Positions 7,499-16,314 are shown, counted from the stretch's first letter. The stretch is 27,803 nucleotides of DNA from SIG587 sp045649505 (GCA_045649505.1 JAZRQA010000043.1:1-27803), one strand, 5' to 3'. Notes: generated by a model not told the origin, from the sequence alone. Numbers and translations are program-made.

Positions 7499-8534
7499 CC
7501 TTTTGGATAATATAAATAAGACGGATAATAAGCTGTTCTATTACAAAACGCTCATTCACGGCATAGCTTTTTAGAAGTCTATCGCAGCTGAGCAGTTCCT
7601 CAAAGCTAAGGCGAAGCTTAACTGAATCAAAACGGCGCAAATTGCTCTTTGCGCGGTTGAGCAGAAACTCTTTTTTACCGTAGGCAAACTCTTTAGCTAT
7701 GTCACTAAGAGGCACTCCCGCCTGAGTTGCGGCATAAACGCGGTACATATCCACATAGGCACTATGCACCGAATAGACTATTATCTGCGATGCAATGCGC
7801 ATATAAAAAAGCTCATCAAGGAGCTTTAAAGCGCCCTTGGCATTACAGGCAAATATTTCCTTAGTTAGGTCGTAAACACTTGCCTCTACCGTTTTTACGC
7901 AGACGGTGTCTATCATTTTATTATCGATTATGCCGTTTTCGGCAAAGGCACAAAGCTTATCAAGCTCAAAGCGCAGGGTGCTTATATCGGTAGATACGCA
8001 CTCTATAAGATAGCGCGCGGCATCGTATGAAAGCTTGCAACCGCGCTTTGCTGCGCCCGCGGTAAGCATGCGGGTAAGGTCGGCAGAATCTCTGTGCCCT
8101 ATACACGCCGCAATACCGCCCGATTTTTCAGCAGCGGCAATAAGTTTTTTCGCCCTTGAAGAATTTTTATGGTCAAACTCAAGCGCACAAAACCAAACCA
8201 CGAAAACCGCGGTATCTATCCTCTCGCAAAGCAATTCACACAGGCGTGTAAACTCACTATCAGTTGCATCTTCAAAATCGTAATCGCAAAGGGTAACCAG
8301 CTTTTTATCCGCCATCATCGGCAGTTGCTGAAGGGCATCGTAAACCTCCTGAAGGTCTGCCTTTTCATCGAAGGTGTGGTAGTTAAAAAAATCGTCCCTG
8401 TCAACCGTTTTGTCTATTATTTTGTCCACATACTGTTTTTTTAGATACGTGTCATCGCCGAAAAGCAGGTACACACCATGCGGCGGTGCCTGCTCTAAGC
8501 TTTTTTTTAGTTGTTGTTCAAAACAAACCGACAT
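7482..8534 (-). CDS. holA: DNA polymerase III delta subunit
   Basis: This 350-residue protein is the HolA delta subunit, which opens the beta sliding clamp as part of the clamp-loader complex. The N-terminal domain shows the family pattern YLLFGDDTYLKKQYVDKI and the segment LPMMADKKLVTLCDYD. The middle has LIECVSTDISTLRFELDKL, then a VYDLTKEIFACNAKGALKLLDEL block. The C-terminal helical collar domain includes LSFEELLSCDRLLKS. The typical length is about 330-350. The ATG at 8534 is 3 bp after the stop of the DUF5711-like gene, with only a weak AGTGAG site. It overlaps the downstream Toprim gene, which suggests translational coupling. Confidence 0.93.
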   Translation of the reverse strand: MSVCFEQQLKKSLEQAPPHGVYLLFGDDTYLKKQYVDKIIDKTVDRDDFFNYHTFDEKADLQEVYDALQQLPMMADKKLVTLCDYDFEDATDSEFTRLCELLCERIDTAVFVVWFCALEFDHKNSSRAKKLIAAAEKSGGIAACIGHRDSADLTRMLTAGAAKRGCKLSYDAARYLIECVSTDISTLRFELDKLCAFAENGIIDNKMIDTVCVKTVEASVYDLTKEIFACNAKGALKLLDELFYMRIASQIIVYSVHSAYVDMYRVYAATQAGVPLSDIAKEFAYGKKEFLLNRAKSNLRRFDSVKLRLSFEELLSCDRLLKSYAVNERFVIEQLIIRLIYIIQKGEKID

Positions 8535-8537
8535 AAA

Positions 8538-9827
8538 CTATTTCTCACTTTTTAAAACTACTTTATTTAAAATATTATCAGATATAACAATAGCGTTTTC
8601 AAGGGAAATTCCCACTACCCTTACACCGCCAAAGCCTGCCTCGCCTGTACGCACGGTATTACCCGACTTATCAATCAGATACACCTTTGTATCACTTAGA
8701 ATAAAGATATGGCTACCCACAAGTGCCGCATCGGTAATGCTTTGTTCCCACTTTATTTCACTCACCTGCTTACCCTTTTTGTTAAACAGGATAAGGGTGT
8801 TATCCTTTTTATCGCTGCTGCGGGTAGTTACAGCAAGGCTGAATCTTGAGTTGCCGCGGTACATACGAACACTGTTTTCGGTAGTGAAATTTTTATTTGA
8901 GTATCTACCCCAGCTTGTATAATCGGTACCTTCACTATGCACCGTAAAAAAGCCCTTGTTTATATTTGTTTGAAGCGAATATATAAACTTGCCCTCGTAC
9001 TCGGTGGTATGTATGGGCGAAGCAGAATCGAAGGTTAAGACATATACCTTAGATTTATACACGCCGTTTTCACCCGAGAACACCGCCACGGCAAGCTTTT
9101 TACCGTTAGGTGAAAGGGCGACATCACTTACAAGCTCTACCGAGCTGTTCCACTCATATACCTGATCACCGTTTTTGTTATACACCGTAACACAGGCGGC
9201 ATATCCTTCGGCACCTGTAGCAATAGCGTAGGCACCGCATCTTGCTATGCTACCCGAAATTATGTTTTTCTTAGTAGTCTTTTCTATTATAACATCATTA
9301 ACCCCATAGACCTTGTAGCTAATACCACCTTGGTCAAAAATCAAAGCGCGCGTGGCAGAGGTGCGCATTACGGGAGCGGAAAAACCGTGTTGAGATTTTA
9401 AAATACGCTTGCCGCCGCTGTTAAAGCCCTCAACCATTGTATCAGACAGACAGTAAAATAGACTGCCGTGCTTATCTACAGTCAGGGTATTGCTACCTGC
9501 CATTGAAACAGGAAACTGACTTGAGCCAAAACCACTGCTGAATACGTTTATTTGATCTACAATACCTGTAGGTAATGAAAAATAGAAAATAAGAACCGCG
9601 GCAACAATCGTTGCTACTAAACCTGTTATTACTCTGACACGGTTGCGGTTGCGCAGCTTATTACCCTTTACAACACGAAGGCTGCCCTTTTGGGTTGCTG
9701 ATTGTTTTTTCTTTTCTGCTTCACTGCGGCGAATAGTCTTTGAGCGCATAGAAATATCGTCAATCTTCTGCGCAGAGCTTCTTTTCTTTCCCGCACGCTT
9801 TACATTTTTCTTTTTATAATCAGGCAT
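8538..9827 (-). CDS. DUF5711-like membrane-anchored beta-propeller protein
   Basis: This 429-residue protein has a very basic N-terminal tail (about 1-64, many Lys/Arg), one membrane segment (about 65-86, VITGLVATIVAAVLIFYF), and a long outside domain. The outside domain contains repeated beta-blade-like motifs (VSDVALSPNGKKLAVAVFS, VYVLTFDSASP, TLILFNKKGKQVSEI, VYLIDKSGNTV). The N-in orientation follows the positive-inside rule. It resembles the DUF5711 family seen in clostridia, function unknown. It lies between truA (9-bp gap) and holA (3-bp gap) and starts at an ATG with an AGGAG site. The WD40/PQQ-like blades could bind a cell-envelope partner; that is inference. Confidence 0.75.
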   Translation of the reverse strand: MPDYKKKNVKRAGKKRSSAQKIDDISMRSKTIRRSEAEKKKQSATQKGSLRVVKGNKLRNRNRVRVITGLVATIVAAVLIFYFSLPTGIVDQINVFSSGFGSSQFPVSMAGSNTLTVDKHGSLFYCLSDTMVEGFNSGGKRILKSQHGFSAPVMRTSATRALIFDQGGISYKVYGVNDVIIEKTTKKNIISGSIARCGAYAIATGAEGYAACVTVYNKNGDQVYEWNSSVELVSDVALSPNGKKLAVAVFSGENGVYKSKVYVLTFDSASPIHTTEYEGKFIYSLQTNINKGFFTVHSEGTDYTSWGRYSNKNFTTENSVRMYRGNSRFSLAVTTRSSDKKDNTLILFNKKGKQVSEIKWEQSITDAALVGSHIFILSDTKVYLIDKSGNTVRTGEAGFGGVRVVGISLENAIVISDNILNKVVLKSEK

Positions 9828-9836
9828 AGGCTACTC

Positions 9837-10568
9837 CTAATAAAATACTTTATCTAAAAACAGACCGCAGGCAGGCGCTGTGTTACCTGCCCTATTCCTA
9901 TCCGTTTTGAATACATCTTCAAAATTACCCTGCGGTATCTTACCGTTGCTAGCATCAAGCGCAGTACCGACTATTATACGCACCATATTATATAAAAAAC
10001 CATTTGCCGTAACGCTTAAAATAACCTTATCACCATCACGGGTGACAAAGCATTCGCTCACGGTGCGCACTGTATCGGTAACGGTACGGTGAATGCTGGA
10101 AAAGGCGGCAAAATCGTGGGTACCGATTATCATACTGCAAAAATCATTCATCTTATCGGTATCAAGGGGTGTCTTTACATAGTGCGCATAGCGGCGCAAA
10201 AACGGGTCGGGCACCGCAGCATTATCTATGATATATATGTACCTCTTGCCCTTTGCGTTATAACGAGCGTGGAAATCGCAGGGCACATCACTTGCCTGTA
10301 AAACCGAAATATCATAAGGCAGACAGCAGTTGAGTCCCGCCACAAAGGCAGTAGTGGGAATGCTTTCACTCGCATCAAAATGGCAGTAAAACTCCCTTGC
10401 GTGCACACCCGCATCGGTACGGCTGCAGCCTGTAACACCTACCCGCTCGCCCAGCATTTTTTCAAGGGCGTTTTGTAGCGTTTCCTGCACAGTAATACCG
10501 TTTGGCTGAACCTGCCAGCCGTGGTAGGCGGTACCGTCATATGAAATTTTAAGCAGTACCCTTTTCAT
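9837..10568 (-). CDS. truA: tRNA pseudouridine(38-40) synthase TruA
   Basis: This 243-residue enzyme isomerises uridines 38-40 in the tRNA anticodon arm. The catalytic aspartate is D52 in GCSRTDAGVHA, the invariant TruA motif. Other family blocks are ISYDGTAYHGWQ at the start, GKRYIYII near 125, HDFAAFSS near 150 and GNGFLYNMVR-like ANGFLYNMVRIIVGT near 205. Length matches the family. The ATG has an AGAGGT site 5-6 bp upstream, 9 bp after ecfT. Location right after ecfA1-ecfA2-ecfT is conserved in many Firmicutes, where these genes often follow the ribosomal protein cluster. Confidence 0.96.
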   Translation of the reverse strand: MKRVLLKISYDGTAYHGWQVQPNGITVQETLQNALEKMLGERVGVTGCSRTDAGVHAREFYCHFDASESIPTTAFVAGLNCCLPYDISVLQASDVPCDFHARYNAKGKRYIYIIDNAAVPDPFLRRYAHYVKTPLDTDKMNDFCSMIIGTHDFAAFSSIHRTVTDTVRTVSECFVTRDGDKVILSVTANGFLYNMVRIIVGTALDASNGKIPQGNFEDVFKTDRNRAGNTAPACGLFLDKVFY

Positions 10569-10577
10569 AATTAACCT

Positions 10578-11387
10578 CTAGAAAAATAAATTCAGTGTTA
10601 GCACACCGCCGCAGTAGATTACTACGGTGAGTAATGCTAAAAGGTCGCCCGTTTTAAGGCGGAGCTGTTTCATACGCTGCTTGCCCTTGCCGCCATTATA
10701 GCAACGACATTCCATTGCCTCAGCAAGCTCATAGGCACGGCGAATAGCAGAAATAAGAAGCGGTATTAAAATGGGAATAAGTGCCTTTATTCGCTGCATC
10801 AGTTTTCCCTCATCAAAGGAGGCACCTCGTGCCTTTTGGGCATTCATTATCTTCTGAGTTTCCTCAATCAGTGTAGGGATAAAGCGCAGCGCAATAGTCA
10901 TCATCATAGCCAACATATGCACGGCTGAGCCAAGGCCTATAAATTTAAGCGGAGAAAATAGCCGCTCAATAGCATCGGTCAAATCATTCGGGGTGGTGGT
11001 ATAGGTAAGCGTAGCACTTATAAGGATAAGCAACACCACTCTTGTCGCCATAAACAAGGCTCTTTCAATTGAGCCTGTTGTGATGTGAATTATCCACCAG
11101 CTAATCAAGGTTTTACCCCCGCCCGCATAAAGGGTATTTATAACAGCGGTGAAGATTATTACGGGCAAAATTACCTTAAGATTTTTAAGATACATTTTTA
11201 CGGGTATTTTTGAAAGCAGTAACACGCAAAGCGTGAACACAGCCACTAATCCTAAAGACAAGAAGTTACCCGCCATAAAAATAAACACAACTACCGCTAT
11301 AAGCAACAATATTTTAAGACGCGGGTCAAGGCGGTGAATTACAGACGGCACATCAATGTACTGACCGAAGGTAATATTATCAAGCAT
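10578..11387 (-). CDS. ecfT: Energy-coupling factor transporter transmembrane protein EcfT
   Basis: This 269-residue membrane protein couples the EcfA1/EcfA2 ATPases to separate substrate-binding S components in group II ECF importers of vitamins and metals. There are several hydrophobic segments (about 25-70, 80-95, 115-130, 145-170 and 240-265). The long cytoplasmic coupling helices carry the family signatures QKARGASFDEG and EAMECRCYNGGKG. It starts at an ATG with GGAGGT upstream and overlaps the ecfA2 stop by 8 bp. No S component gene lies nearby, as usual for shared modules. Confidence 0.95.
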   Translation of the reverse strand: MLDNITFGQYIDVPSVIHRLDPRLKILLLIAVVVFIFMAGNFLSLGLVAVFTLCVLLLSKIPVKMYLKNLKVILPVIIFTAVINTLYAGGGKTLISWWIIHITTGSIERALFMATRVVLLILISATLTYTTTPNDLTDAIERLFSPLKFIGLGSAVHMLAMMMTIALRFIPTLIEETQKIMNAQKARGASFDEGKLMQRIKALIPILIPLLISAIRRAYELAEAMECRCYNGGKGKQRMKQLRLKTGDLLALLTVVIYCGGVLTLNLFF

Positions 11388-12249
11388 TTTTATTACCTCC
11401 GCTCATCTTATATTCGGTGAGCACCCGCACCGCTTCGTCCATAGTGTAAACATTGGTAGGAATATCCATTCCCTGCTCACGAAGCTTTAAAAACACCTTA
11501 GTAATGTTAGGCACATTAAGGCCTATTTTGTGTAGGGTATCAGCATTTTTAAAGACATTTTCAACGGTATCGAACATAGCAATACTGCCTGAGTTCATAA
11601 CAAGAATACGGTCGGCAATCACGGCAATATCTTCCATACTGTGAGAAACCATTATAACGGTCGCACCACCCTTTTCACGGCAGTTTTTAACAATGTTTAA
11701 AATTCCTTCTCTGCCTATAGGGTCAAGGCCCGCGGTGGGCTCATCGAAAATGAGGACTTTGGGATTCATTGCGATAACGCCCGCAATGGCGGCACGCCGC
11801 TTTTCGCCTCCCGATAGGTCAAAGGGGGATTTTGAAAGCAGCTCCGTCTTTAGTCCGACGGCCTTTGCCGAAAGCTCAACACTAGCCTCAAGCTTATCAC
11901 CCGAAACGCCCATATTTTTAGGGCCGTAAGCAATATCTGCCTTAACGGTATCCTCAAAAAGCTGATACTCAGGGTACTGAAAAACAAGACCTACTTTTTC
12001 GCGTATCTTCTTTATCTGCTTTGGGTTTTCCCATATATCCTCACCGTCAATAAATACCTTGCCTGAGGTGGGGCGAAGAAGCCCGTTAAGCTGCTGAACA
12101 AGGGTGGATTTACCAGAGCCCGTATGTCCGATAACGCCGATAATTTCACCTTGCTCAATTTTTAAATTTATATTATTTATTGCCGCCACAGGTGTTGGCA
12201 GGCTATTTGAATAAGAATAGGATAAATCCATGACCTCGATAAGTGACAC
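11380..12249 (-). CDS. ecfA2: ECF transporter ATP-binding protein EcfA2
   Basis: This 289-residue ABC ATPase has Walker A GHTGSGKST (41-49), a Q-loop at FQYPEYQLFEDTV (90-102), signature LSGGEK (145-150) and Walker B VLIFDEP (165-171). An H-loop lies in VSHSMED. The FQYPEYQLFE segment is typical of EcfA2 (CbiO-type) subunits. The start is a GTG (12247-12249) with GGAGGG about 8 bp upstream, 32 bp after ecfA1. It pairs with EcfA1 to form the ATPase heterodimer that powers EcfT. Confidence 0.95.
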   Translation of the reverse strand: MSLIEVMDLSYSYSNSLPTPVAAINNINLKIEQGEIIGVIGHTGSGKSTLVQQLNGLLRPTSGKVFIDGEDIWENPKQIKKIREKVGLVFQYPEYQLFEDTVKADIAYGPKNMGVSGDKLEASVELSAKAVGLKTELLSKSPFDLSGGEKRRAAIAGVIAMNPKVLIFDEPTAGLDPIGREGILNIVKNCREKGGATVIMVSHSMEDIAVIADRILVMNSGSIAMFDTVENVFKNADTLHKIGLNVPNITKVFLKLREQGMDIPTNVYTMDEAVRVLTEYKMSGGNKNA

Positions 12250-12281
12250 GTGATTTTCCCTCCATTCTGAAAAAATGCTGA

Positions 12282-13121
12282 TTAAAGTGCGCGGATTATC
12301 TCCTGCACGGTTTCGTCAACCGAGATTACTCCCGATTTTATATCAATTCCGCTCTTTTTTAGGCGGTACAAAAGCTCACTGGTCTGCGGTACGGCAAGCC
12401 CTATACTTTTAAGCATTTCAATCTGCTCAAAAACCTTTACGGGCGTATCGTCGCACACAATCATCCCGTCATTCATAACAATGGTGCGGTGGGCAAACTC
12501 CGCCTCCTCCATAAAATGGGTGATAAGTACCACTGTTATTCCGTGATCGCGGTTAAGCTTATACAGCGTTTCCATAACCTCTTGCCTGCCCTTAGGGTCA
12601 AGCATTGCGGTAGGCTCATCCAACACGATACAGGCAGGGCGCATTGCTATTATGCCTGCAATGGCTATCCTCTGCTTTTGTCCACCCGAAAGCTGATGCG
12701 GTGCCTTCAGGCGATACTCATACATACCGACGGCCTTCAATGCTTCATCAACGCGGGCGCGTATTTCATTGGGCGGCAAGCCTAAATTTTCGGGTCCGAA
12801 GGCAACATCCTCCTCAACGATAGAGGCTATTATCTGGTTATCGGGGTTCTGAAAAACAAGGCCAACTCTGCGCTTTACTTCAATTTCGTTCTTTTCATCG
12901 GCAGTGGATATTCCATCCACCAAAACGGTGCCCGCCGTAGGCTTATAAAGACCGTTTAACAACTTTGCAAGGGTTGATTTTCCCGAGCCGTTGTGACCTA
13001 AAATCACAGTAAAACTACCGCGTTCTATTTCTAAATTGAAATTAGTGAGTATAGCTTTGCAGTCATTTGCATCGGTATACTCAAAGGATGCATTTTGTAT
13101 TTTTATAATATTGTCGCTCAT
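12282..13121 (-). CDS. ecfA1: ECF transporter ATP-binding protein EcfA1
   Basis: This protein of 279 residues has Walker A GHNGSGKST (42-50), the Q-loop in VFQNPDNQIIASIVEEDVAF (89-108), signature LSGGQKQR (144-151) and Walker B CIVLDEP (164-170). The H-loop is in ITHFMEEA. The QNPDNQ segment is the EcfA1 hallmark. I chose the ATG at 13121 (MSDNIIKIQN) because GGAAAGG lies 6 bp upstream. An in-frame ATG at 13136 lies inside the end of the methyltransferase gene and lacks a site. It starts 2 bp after that gene's stop. Confidence 0.94.
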   Translation of the reverse strand: MSDNIIKIQNASFEYTDANDCKAILTNFNLEIERGSFTVILGHNGSGKSTLAKLLNGLYKPTAGTVLVDGISTADEKNEIEVKRRVGLVFQNPDNQIIASIVEEDVAFGPENLGLPPNEIRARVDEALKAVGMYEYRLKAPHQLSGGQKQRIAIAGIIAMRPACIVLDEPTAMLDPKGRQEVMETLYKLNRDHGITVVLITHFMEEAEFAHRTIVMNDGMIVCDDTPVKVFEQIEMLKSIGLAVPQTSELLYRLKKSGIDIKSGVISVDETVQEIIRAL

Positions 13122-13123
13122 AG

Positions 13124-13987
13124 TTACCTTTCCCATACGGTGGTATTGCCCGCAGGGAGAATAATGTCCCTTGCGGTGACCTTAAGTCCTATTTCATCGG
13201 TATATATTTTACCGCCCTTATTAGTTGCAATACATTGTTTTACCATATAGTTTAAAATTGTTGCGGAAAGACCGCCTGTATATGAATTAAGGAAGAAGAA
13301 TATTGCATCATCACTCAGCAGCTTTCCCGTTTCGGTAAGCAGCTCGCATATGTGCTGTTCAAGCTTCCATACCTCACCGCCGGGACCTCTGCCATAGGAG
13401 GGCGGATCCATAATTATTGCGTCGTAGGTATTTCCGCGGCGAATTTCTCTTTTAACAAACTTAAGGCAGTCATCAACAAGCCAACGCACTGCATTTTCGG
13501 GCGTTGCGGTAGCCGCTGCGTTTTCCTTAGCCCACAAAACCATACCTTTTGAGGCATCAACATGGGTAACCTGCGCGCCTGCAGCAAGGCAGGCAACGGT
13601 AGCTCCACCTGTGTAAGCAAAAAGATTTAAGACCTTAACGGGTCTACCCGCTTTCCTTATAAGCTCATCAGCCTTTTTCCAATTTACAGCCTGTTCGGGA
13701 AAAAGACCTGTATGCTTAAAGCCCATTGGTTTTAAGCGAAAGGTAAGCCCGTTATATTTTATACTCCATACATCGGGTACCTTTTTTAGGGTTTCCCAAT
13801 ATCCGCCGCCCGAGCTTGAACGATGGTATACAGCGTGAGGCTCATTCCAGCGCGGATCCTTCCTTTGACCCTGCCATATAACCTGTGGGTCAGGGCGGAT
13901 AAGGATTATATCGCCCCAACGCTCCAGACGTTCACCGCCCTCGGCGTCAATTAGCTCATAATCTTTAAAATCTTCTACAAATCGCAT
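13124..13987 (-). CDS. Class I SAM-dependent methyltransferase (RlmI/Methyltrans_SAM-like)
   Basis: This 287-residue protein has the SAM-binding glycine-rich motif I VLNLFAYTGGATVACLAAG (about 118-136), an acidic motif II in VTHVDASKGM, and the catalytic-type motif IV DPPSYGRG (about 193-200). The FAYTGG...HVD...DPPS set is characteristic of the family containing RlmI/RlmK-type 23S rRNA cytosine or guanine methyltransferases. It lacks an obvious PUA domain at the start. A nucleobase on RNA is the likely target; the exact one cannot be told. Start and end overlap ruvB by 13 bp and abut ecfA1, showing tight coupling inside the operon. Confidence 0.85.
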   Translation of the reverse strand: MRFVEDFKDYELIDAEGGERLERWGDIILIRPDPQVIWQGQRKDPRWNEPHAVYHRSSSGGGYWETLKKVPDVWSIKYNGLTFRLKPMGFKHTGLFPEQAVNWKKADELIRKAGRPVKVLNLFAYTGGATVACLAAGAQVTHVDASKGMVLWAKENAAATATPENAVRWLVDDCLKFVKREIRRGNTYDAIIMDPPSYGRGPGGEVWKLEQHICELLTETGKLLSDDAIFFFLNSYTGGLSATILNYMVKQCIATNKGGKIYTDEIGLKVTARDIILPAGNTTVWER

Positions 13988-15030
13988 TTTATTCTGCCGT
14001 CACTTTCTGTGTTTGCACCGTTAAAGGGAATACCAAGGTGGTCATAAGCAAGCTTGGTGGCGCATCTGCCTCTGGGGGTCCGTGTTAAAAAGCCAATCTG
14101 CATAAGGTAAGGCTCATAAACATCCTCTAAGGTAATGCTTTCCTCGCCCACTGCTGCGGCAAGGGTATCAAGACCGACAGGGCCGCCACCGTATGCGTTT
14201 ATAATTGTCCTAAGCATCCTGCGGTCAAAATCATCAAGACCCAGCTCATCAATCTCAAAACGGGACAGTGCATCACGCGCAACCTGCTCGGTAATAACGC
14301 CGTCAAACTGAATCTGCGCAATATCTCTTACACGCTTTAAAAGCCTGTTGGCAATACGGGGTGTACCGCGAGAACGCGAGGCAATTTCAAGCGCGCCCTC
14401 GTCATCAATAGGAATTTCAAGTATTCGCGCTGAGCGGCTGATAATTTTTGCAAGCTGCTCAGGGGTGTAAAGCTCAAGCCGAAGCAGTACGCCGAATCGG
14501 TCGCGCAAAGGTGCCGAGAGCTGACCTGAACGGGTGGTGGCACCCACAAGGGTAAAGTGGGGCACATCAAGGCGAATAGACCTTGCCGAGGGGCCTTTAC
14601 CGATTATGATATCAAGAGAAAAATCCTCCATAGCGGGATATAAAATCTCCTCAACATTGCGGGAAAGGCGGTGTATCTCATCAATAAAAAGCACGTCGCC
14701 CTCACTAAGGTTTGTAAGTATTGCGACAAGGTCTCCCTGCTTTTCTATTGCGGGACCCGATGTAACGCGAAGGTTTACACCCATTTCCTTGGCAACAATG
14801 CCCGAAAGGGTGGTTTTACCAAGACCCGGAGGGCCGTAAAGTAAAACGTGGTCAAGGCTCTCCCCTCGCATTTTAGCCGCCTTTATGTAAATTTCAAGGT
14901 TTTCCTTAGCCTTGTCCTGACCTATATATTCATCAAGACTTTTAGGACGAAGTGTCACCTCAGTATCATCTTGGGTTCCTGAAAATTCGGGGGAAACCAC
15001 ACGGTTTTCAAAATCCATATCTTCAAGCAT
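13975..15030 (-). CDS. ruvB: Holliday junction branch migration ATPase RuvB
   Basis: This 351-residue AAA+ motor drives branch migration with RuvA. Motifs seen are LRPKSLDEYIGQDKAKENL at the start, Walker A GPPGLGKT (66-73), Walker B VLFIDEIHR (113-121), sensor/arginine region VGATTRSGQLSAPLRDRFG, and the C-terminal winged-helix segment VEDVYEPYLMQ-like ITLEDVYEPYLMQIGFLTRTPRGR. Length is a little above the usual 330-345, from an extended C-terminus. The ATG has AGGTGA upstream and is 10 bp after ruvA. Confidence 0.97.
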   Translation of the reverse strand: MLEDMDFENRVVSPEFSGTQDDTEVTLRPKSLDEYIGQDKAKENLEIYIKAAKMRGESLDHVLLYGPPGLGKTTLSGIVAKEMGVNLRVTSGPAIEKQGDLVAILTNLSEGDVLFIDEIHRLSRNVEEILYPAMEDFSLDIIIGKGPSARSIRLDVPHFTLVGATTRSGQLSAPLRDRFGVLLRLELYTPEQLAKIISRSARILEIPIDDEGALEIASRSRGTPRIANRLLKRVRDIAQIQFDGVITEQVARDALSRFEIDELGLDDFDRRMLRTIINAYGGGPVGLDTLAAAVGEESITLEDVYEPYLMQIGFLTRTPRGRCATKLAYDHLGIPFNGANTESDGRIKCDL

Positions 15031-15040
15031 TACTCTTCAC

Positions 15041-15640
15041 CTACCTTTTTGAAAGTTGCTTAAGCGCAAGCTTTATAAGCTGCTGTGTATCAAGTGATAA
15101 GTCAAGGGAGCTAACCGCCGATACCGCTTCACTGTGGGTAAATCCCAAAGCTGTGAGTGCGGCAATAGCTTCCTTTGATGCAGAGTTTGAAACTGCCGCT
15201 GCAGCGCCCGATAAATCGGCACCGCGAAGATCGGTGCTTTTACCCAGCTTGTCCTTTAATTCTAATATAATGCGCTGAGCTCCTTTGAGTCCTATTCCCG
15301 ATGCAGCAGTAAGACCCTTTGCATCGTTGCTTATAATAAGCAATTGTATTCGTTCGGGAGTGAACTCCGACAGCAAGGATAGACCCATTTTGGGACCTAT
15401 ACCGCTAACCGAGGTTACAAGCTTAAAGCATTCAAGCTCCTGTGCGGTCAAAAATCCGTAAAGGTCGAGCGCATCCTCTTTTACCACCATTACGGTGTGT
15501 AAAAACACCTGTGAGCCGACACTCGGTAGCTTTGCAAGAGTGTTCGCCGTAGCAAAACAGCGTATTCCTACTCCGCCGCACTCGATAACTGCAGTGGCGG
15601 CATCGGTATATATTAGTTTTCCGTTTAACGACGCTATCAT
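15041..15640 (-). CDS. ruvA: Holliday junction DNA helicase subunit RuvA
   Basis: This 199-residue protein binds four-way junctions as a tetramer and recruits RuvB. It starts MIASLNGKL and has the family VVKEDALDLYGF segment (OB-fold domain I). The helix-hairpin-helix motifs are in domain II (SGIGPKMGLSLLSEF and ASGIGLKGAQRIILELKDKL). The C-terminal domain III (about 150-199; EAIAALTALGFTHSEAVSAV) binds RuvB. The start overlaps the ruvC stop in an ATGA, with AAAGGA upstream. Confidence 0.97.
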   Translation of the reverse strand: MIASLNGKLIYTDAATAVIECGGVGIRCFATANTLAKLPSVGSQVFLHTVMVVKEDALDLYGFLTAQELECFKLVTSVSGIGPKMGLSLLSEFTPERIQLLIISNDAKGLTAASGIGLKGAQRIILELKDKLGKSTDLRGADLSGAAAAVSNSASKEAIAALTALGFTHSEAVSAVSSLDLSLDTQQLIKLALKQLSKR

Positions 15641-16146
15641 TTTCCTTTAGCCTCCATAACAAGTTTTGCATAGGATGTGCCCGAGCTGTAAGCGTGGCAA
15701 ATAGCAAGGGCAAGAGCATCTGCTGTATCGTCAGGCTTTGGGACCTGCGAAAGCCCCAAAAACTGACGGGTAAGCTCCATAACCTGACGTTTCTCGGCTC
15801 TGCCATAGCCCGATACTGCCTGCTTTACCTGTAACGGCGTATACTCAAATACAGGAATATTTCTTTGCCTTGCGGCAAGAAGTATTACGCCCCTTGCCTG
15901 CGCCACATCAATGGCGGTGGTGGTGTTTGTATTAAAAAAAAGCTTTTCGATTGCCAACGCCTGGGGCTTTACTTTATCAAAAAGGGTACTCGCATCATCG
16001 TATACCGTTTTAAGCCTGTCGGCGAAATCGGTATGTGCCGGGGTTGTGATGGCACCGTATTTAATGGTGGTGAAGCGGTTGGCAGTATAGTCTATAACCC
16101 CGAAGCCAACTATTGCATAGCCCGGATCTATACCAACAATAACCAT
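15637..16146 (-). CDS. ruvC: Crossover junction endodeoxyribonuclease RuvC
   Basis: This 169-residue RNase H-fold endonuclease resolves Holliday junctions. Acidic catalytic residues match the family: D7 in VGIDPGYAIVGFG, E67 in LAIEKLFF, and D140 and D143 in KPDDTADALALAICH. It begins the twelve-gene minus-strand operon, with AGGTGGGG upstream of the ATG and a promoter at 16189-16217. Confidence 0.97.
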   Translation of the reverse strand: MVIVGIDPGYAIVGFGVIDYTANRFTTIKYGAITTPAHTDFADRLKTVYDDASTLFDKVKPQALAIEKLFFNTNTTTAIDVAQARGVILLAARQRNIPVFEYTPLQVKQAVSGYGRAEKRQVMELTRQFLGLSQVPKPDDTADALALAICHAYSSGTSYAKLVMEAKGK

Positions 16147-16188
16147 TTTTGCACCCCACCTTTAAAATAGATACAAATATACTTCTAT

Positions 16189-16217
16189 ATTATATCATAA
16201 ACTAAAGGAGTGAGCAA
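16189..16217 (-). promoter_or_regulatory. Promoter of the ruvC-led operon
   Basis: On the minus strand -35 TTGCTC (16212-16217), a 17-bp spacer and -10 TATAAT (16189-16194) lie about 43 bp before the ruvC ATG. I find no LexA-like (CGAAC-N4-GTTCG) operator next to it, although ruv genes are SOS-controlled in some bacteria. Confidence 0.7.
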
Positions 16218-16264
16218 TAATAAATGTGCGTTTTTTACCAAAATTTTTTATAACAACAAAAAGC

Positions 16265-16314
16265 GAGTATTATGGAGAAAAACAGAGAAAAACAGAGTAT
16301 TTTAGAGCAAAAAA
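16265..16314. repeat. Five tandem 10-bp units with phased A/T tracts
   Basis: From 16265 the sequence falls into five consecutive 10-base units that each begin with GAG and continue with an A- or T-rich run. Two neighbouring units (16275-16284, 16285-16294) are identical, GAGAAAAACA. The A/T tracts recur at about one helical turn, and further A-tracts continue to the potA -35 box at 16366. Such phasing predicts intrinsically bent DNA upstream of the pot promoter. The region between ruvC and potA otherwise holds only the two divergent promoters. Confidence 0.5.

Noticed and set aside
8410..8922. 170-codon plus-strand frame
   Set aside because: It overlaps holA and the DUF5711-like gene on the other strand, both well supported, and has the low-complexity look of an antisense shadow.
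10578..13121. ECF module as a complete dedicated importer
   Set aside because: No S component gene is in the window, so the substrate cannot be assigned; it is probably a shared group II module.
16224..16253. Nine-residue leader peptide upstream of potA with AAAGGAG before it
   Set aside because: It lies upstream of the pot promoter, the ribosome site is about 13 bp away, and no attenuator structure follows.
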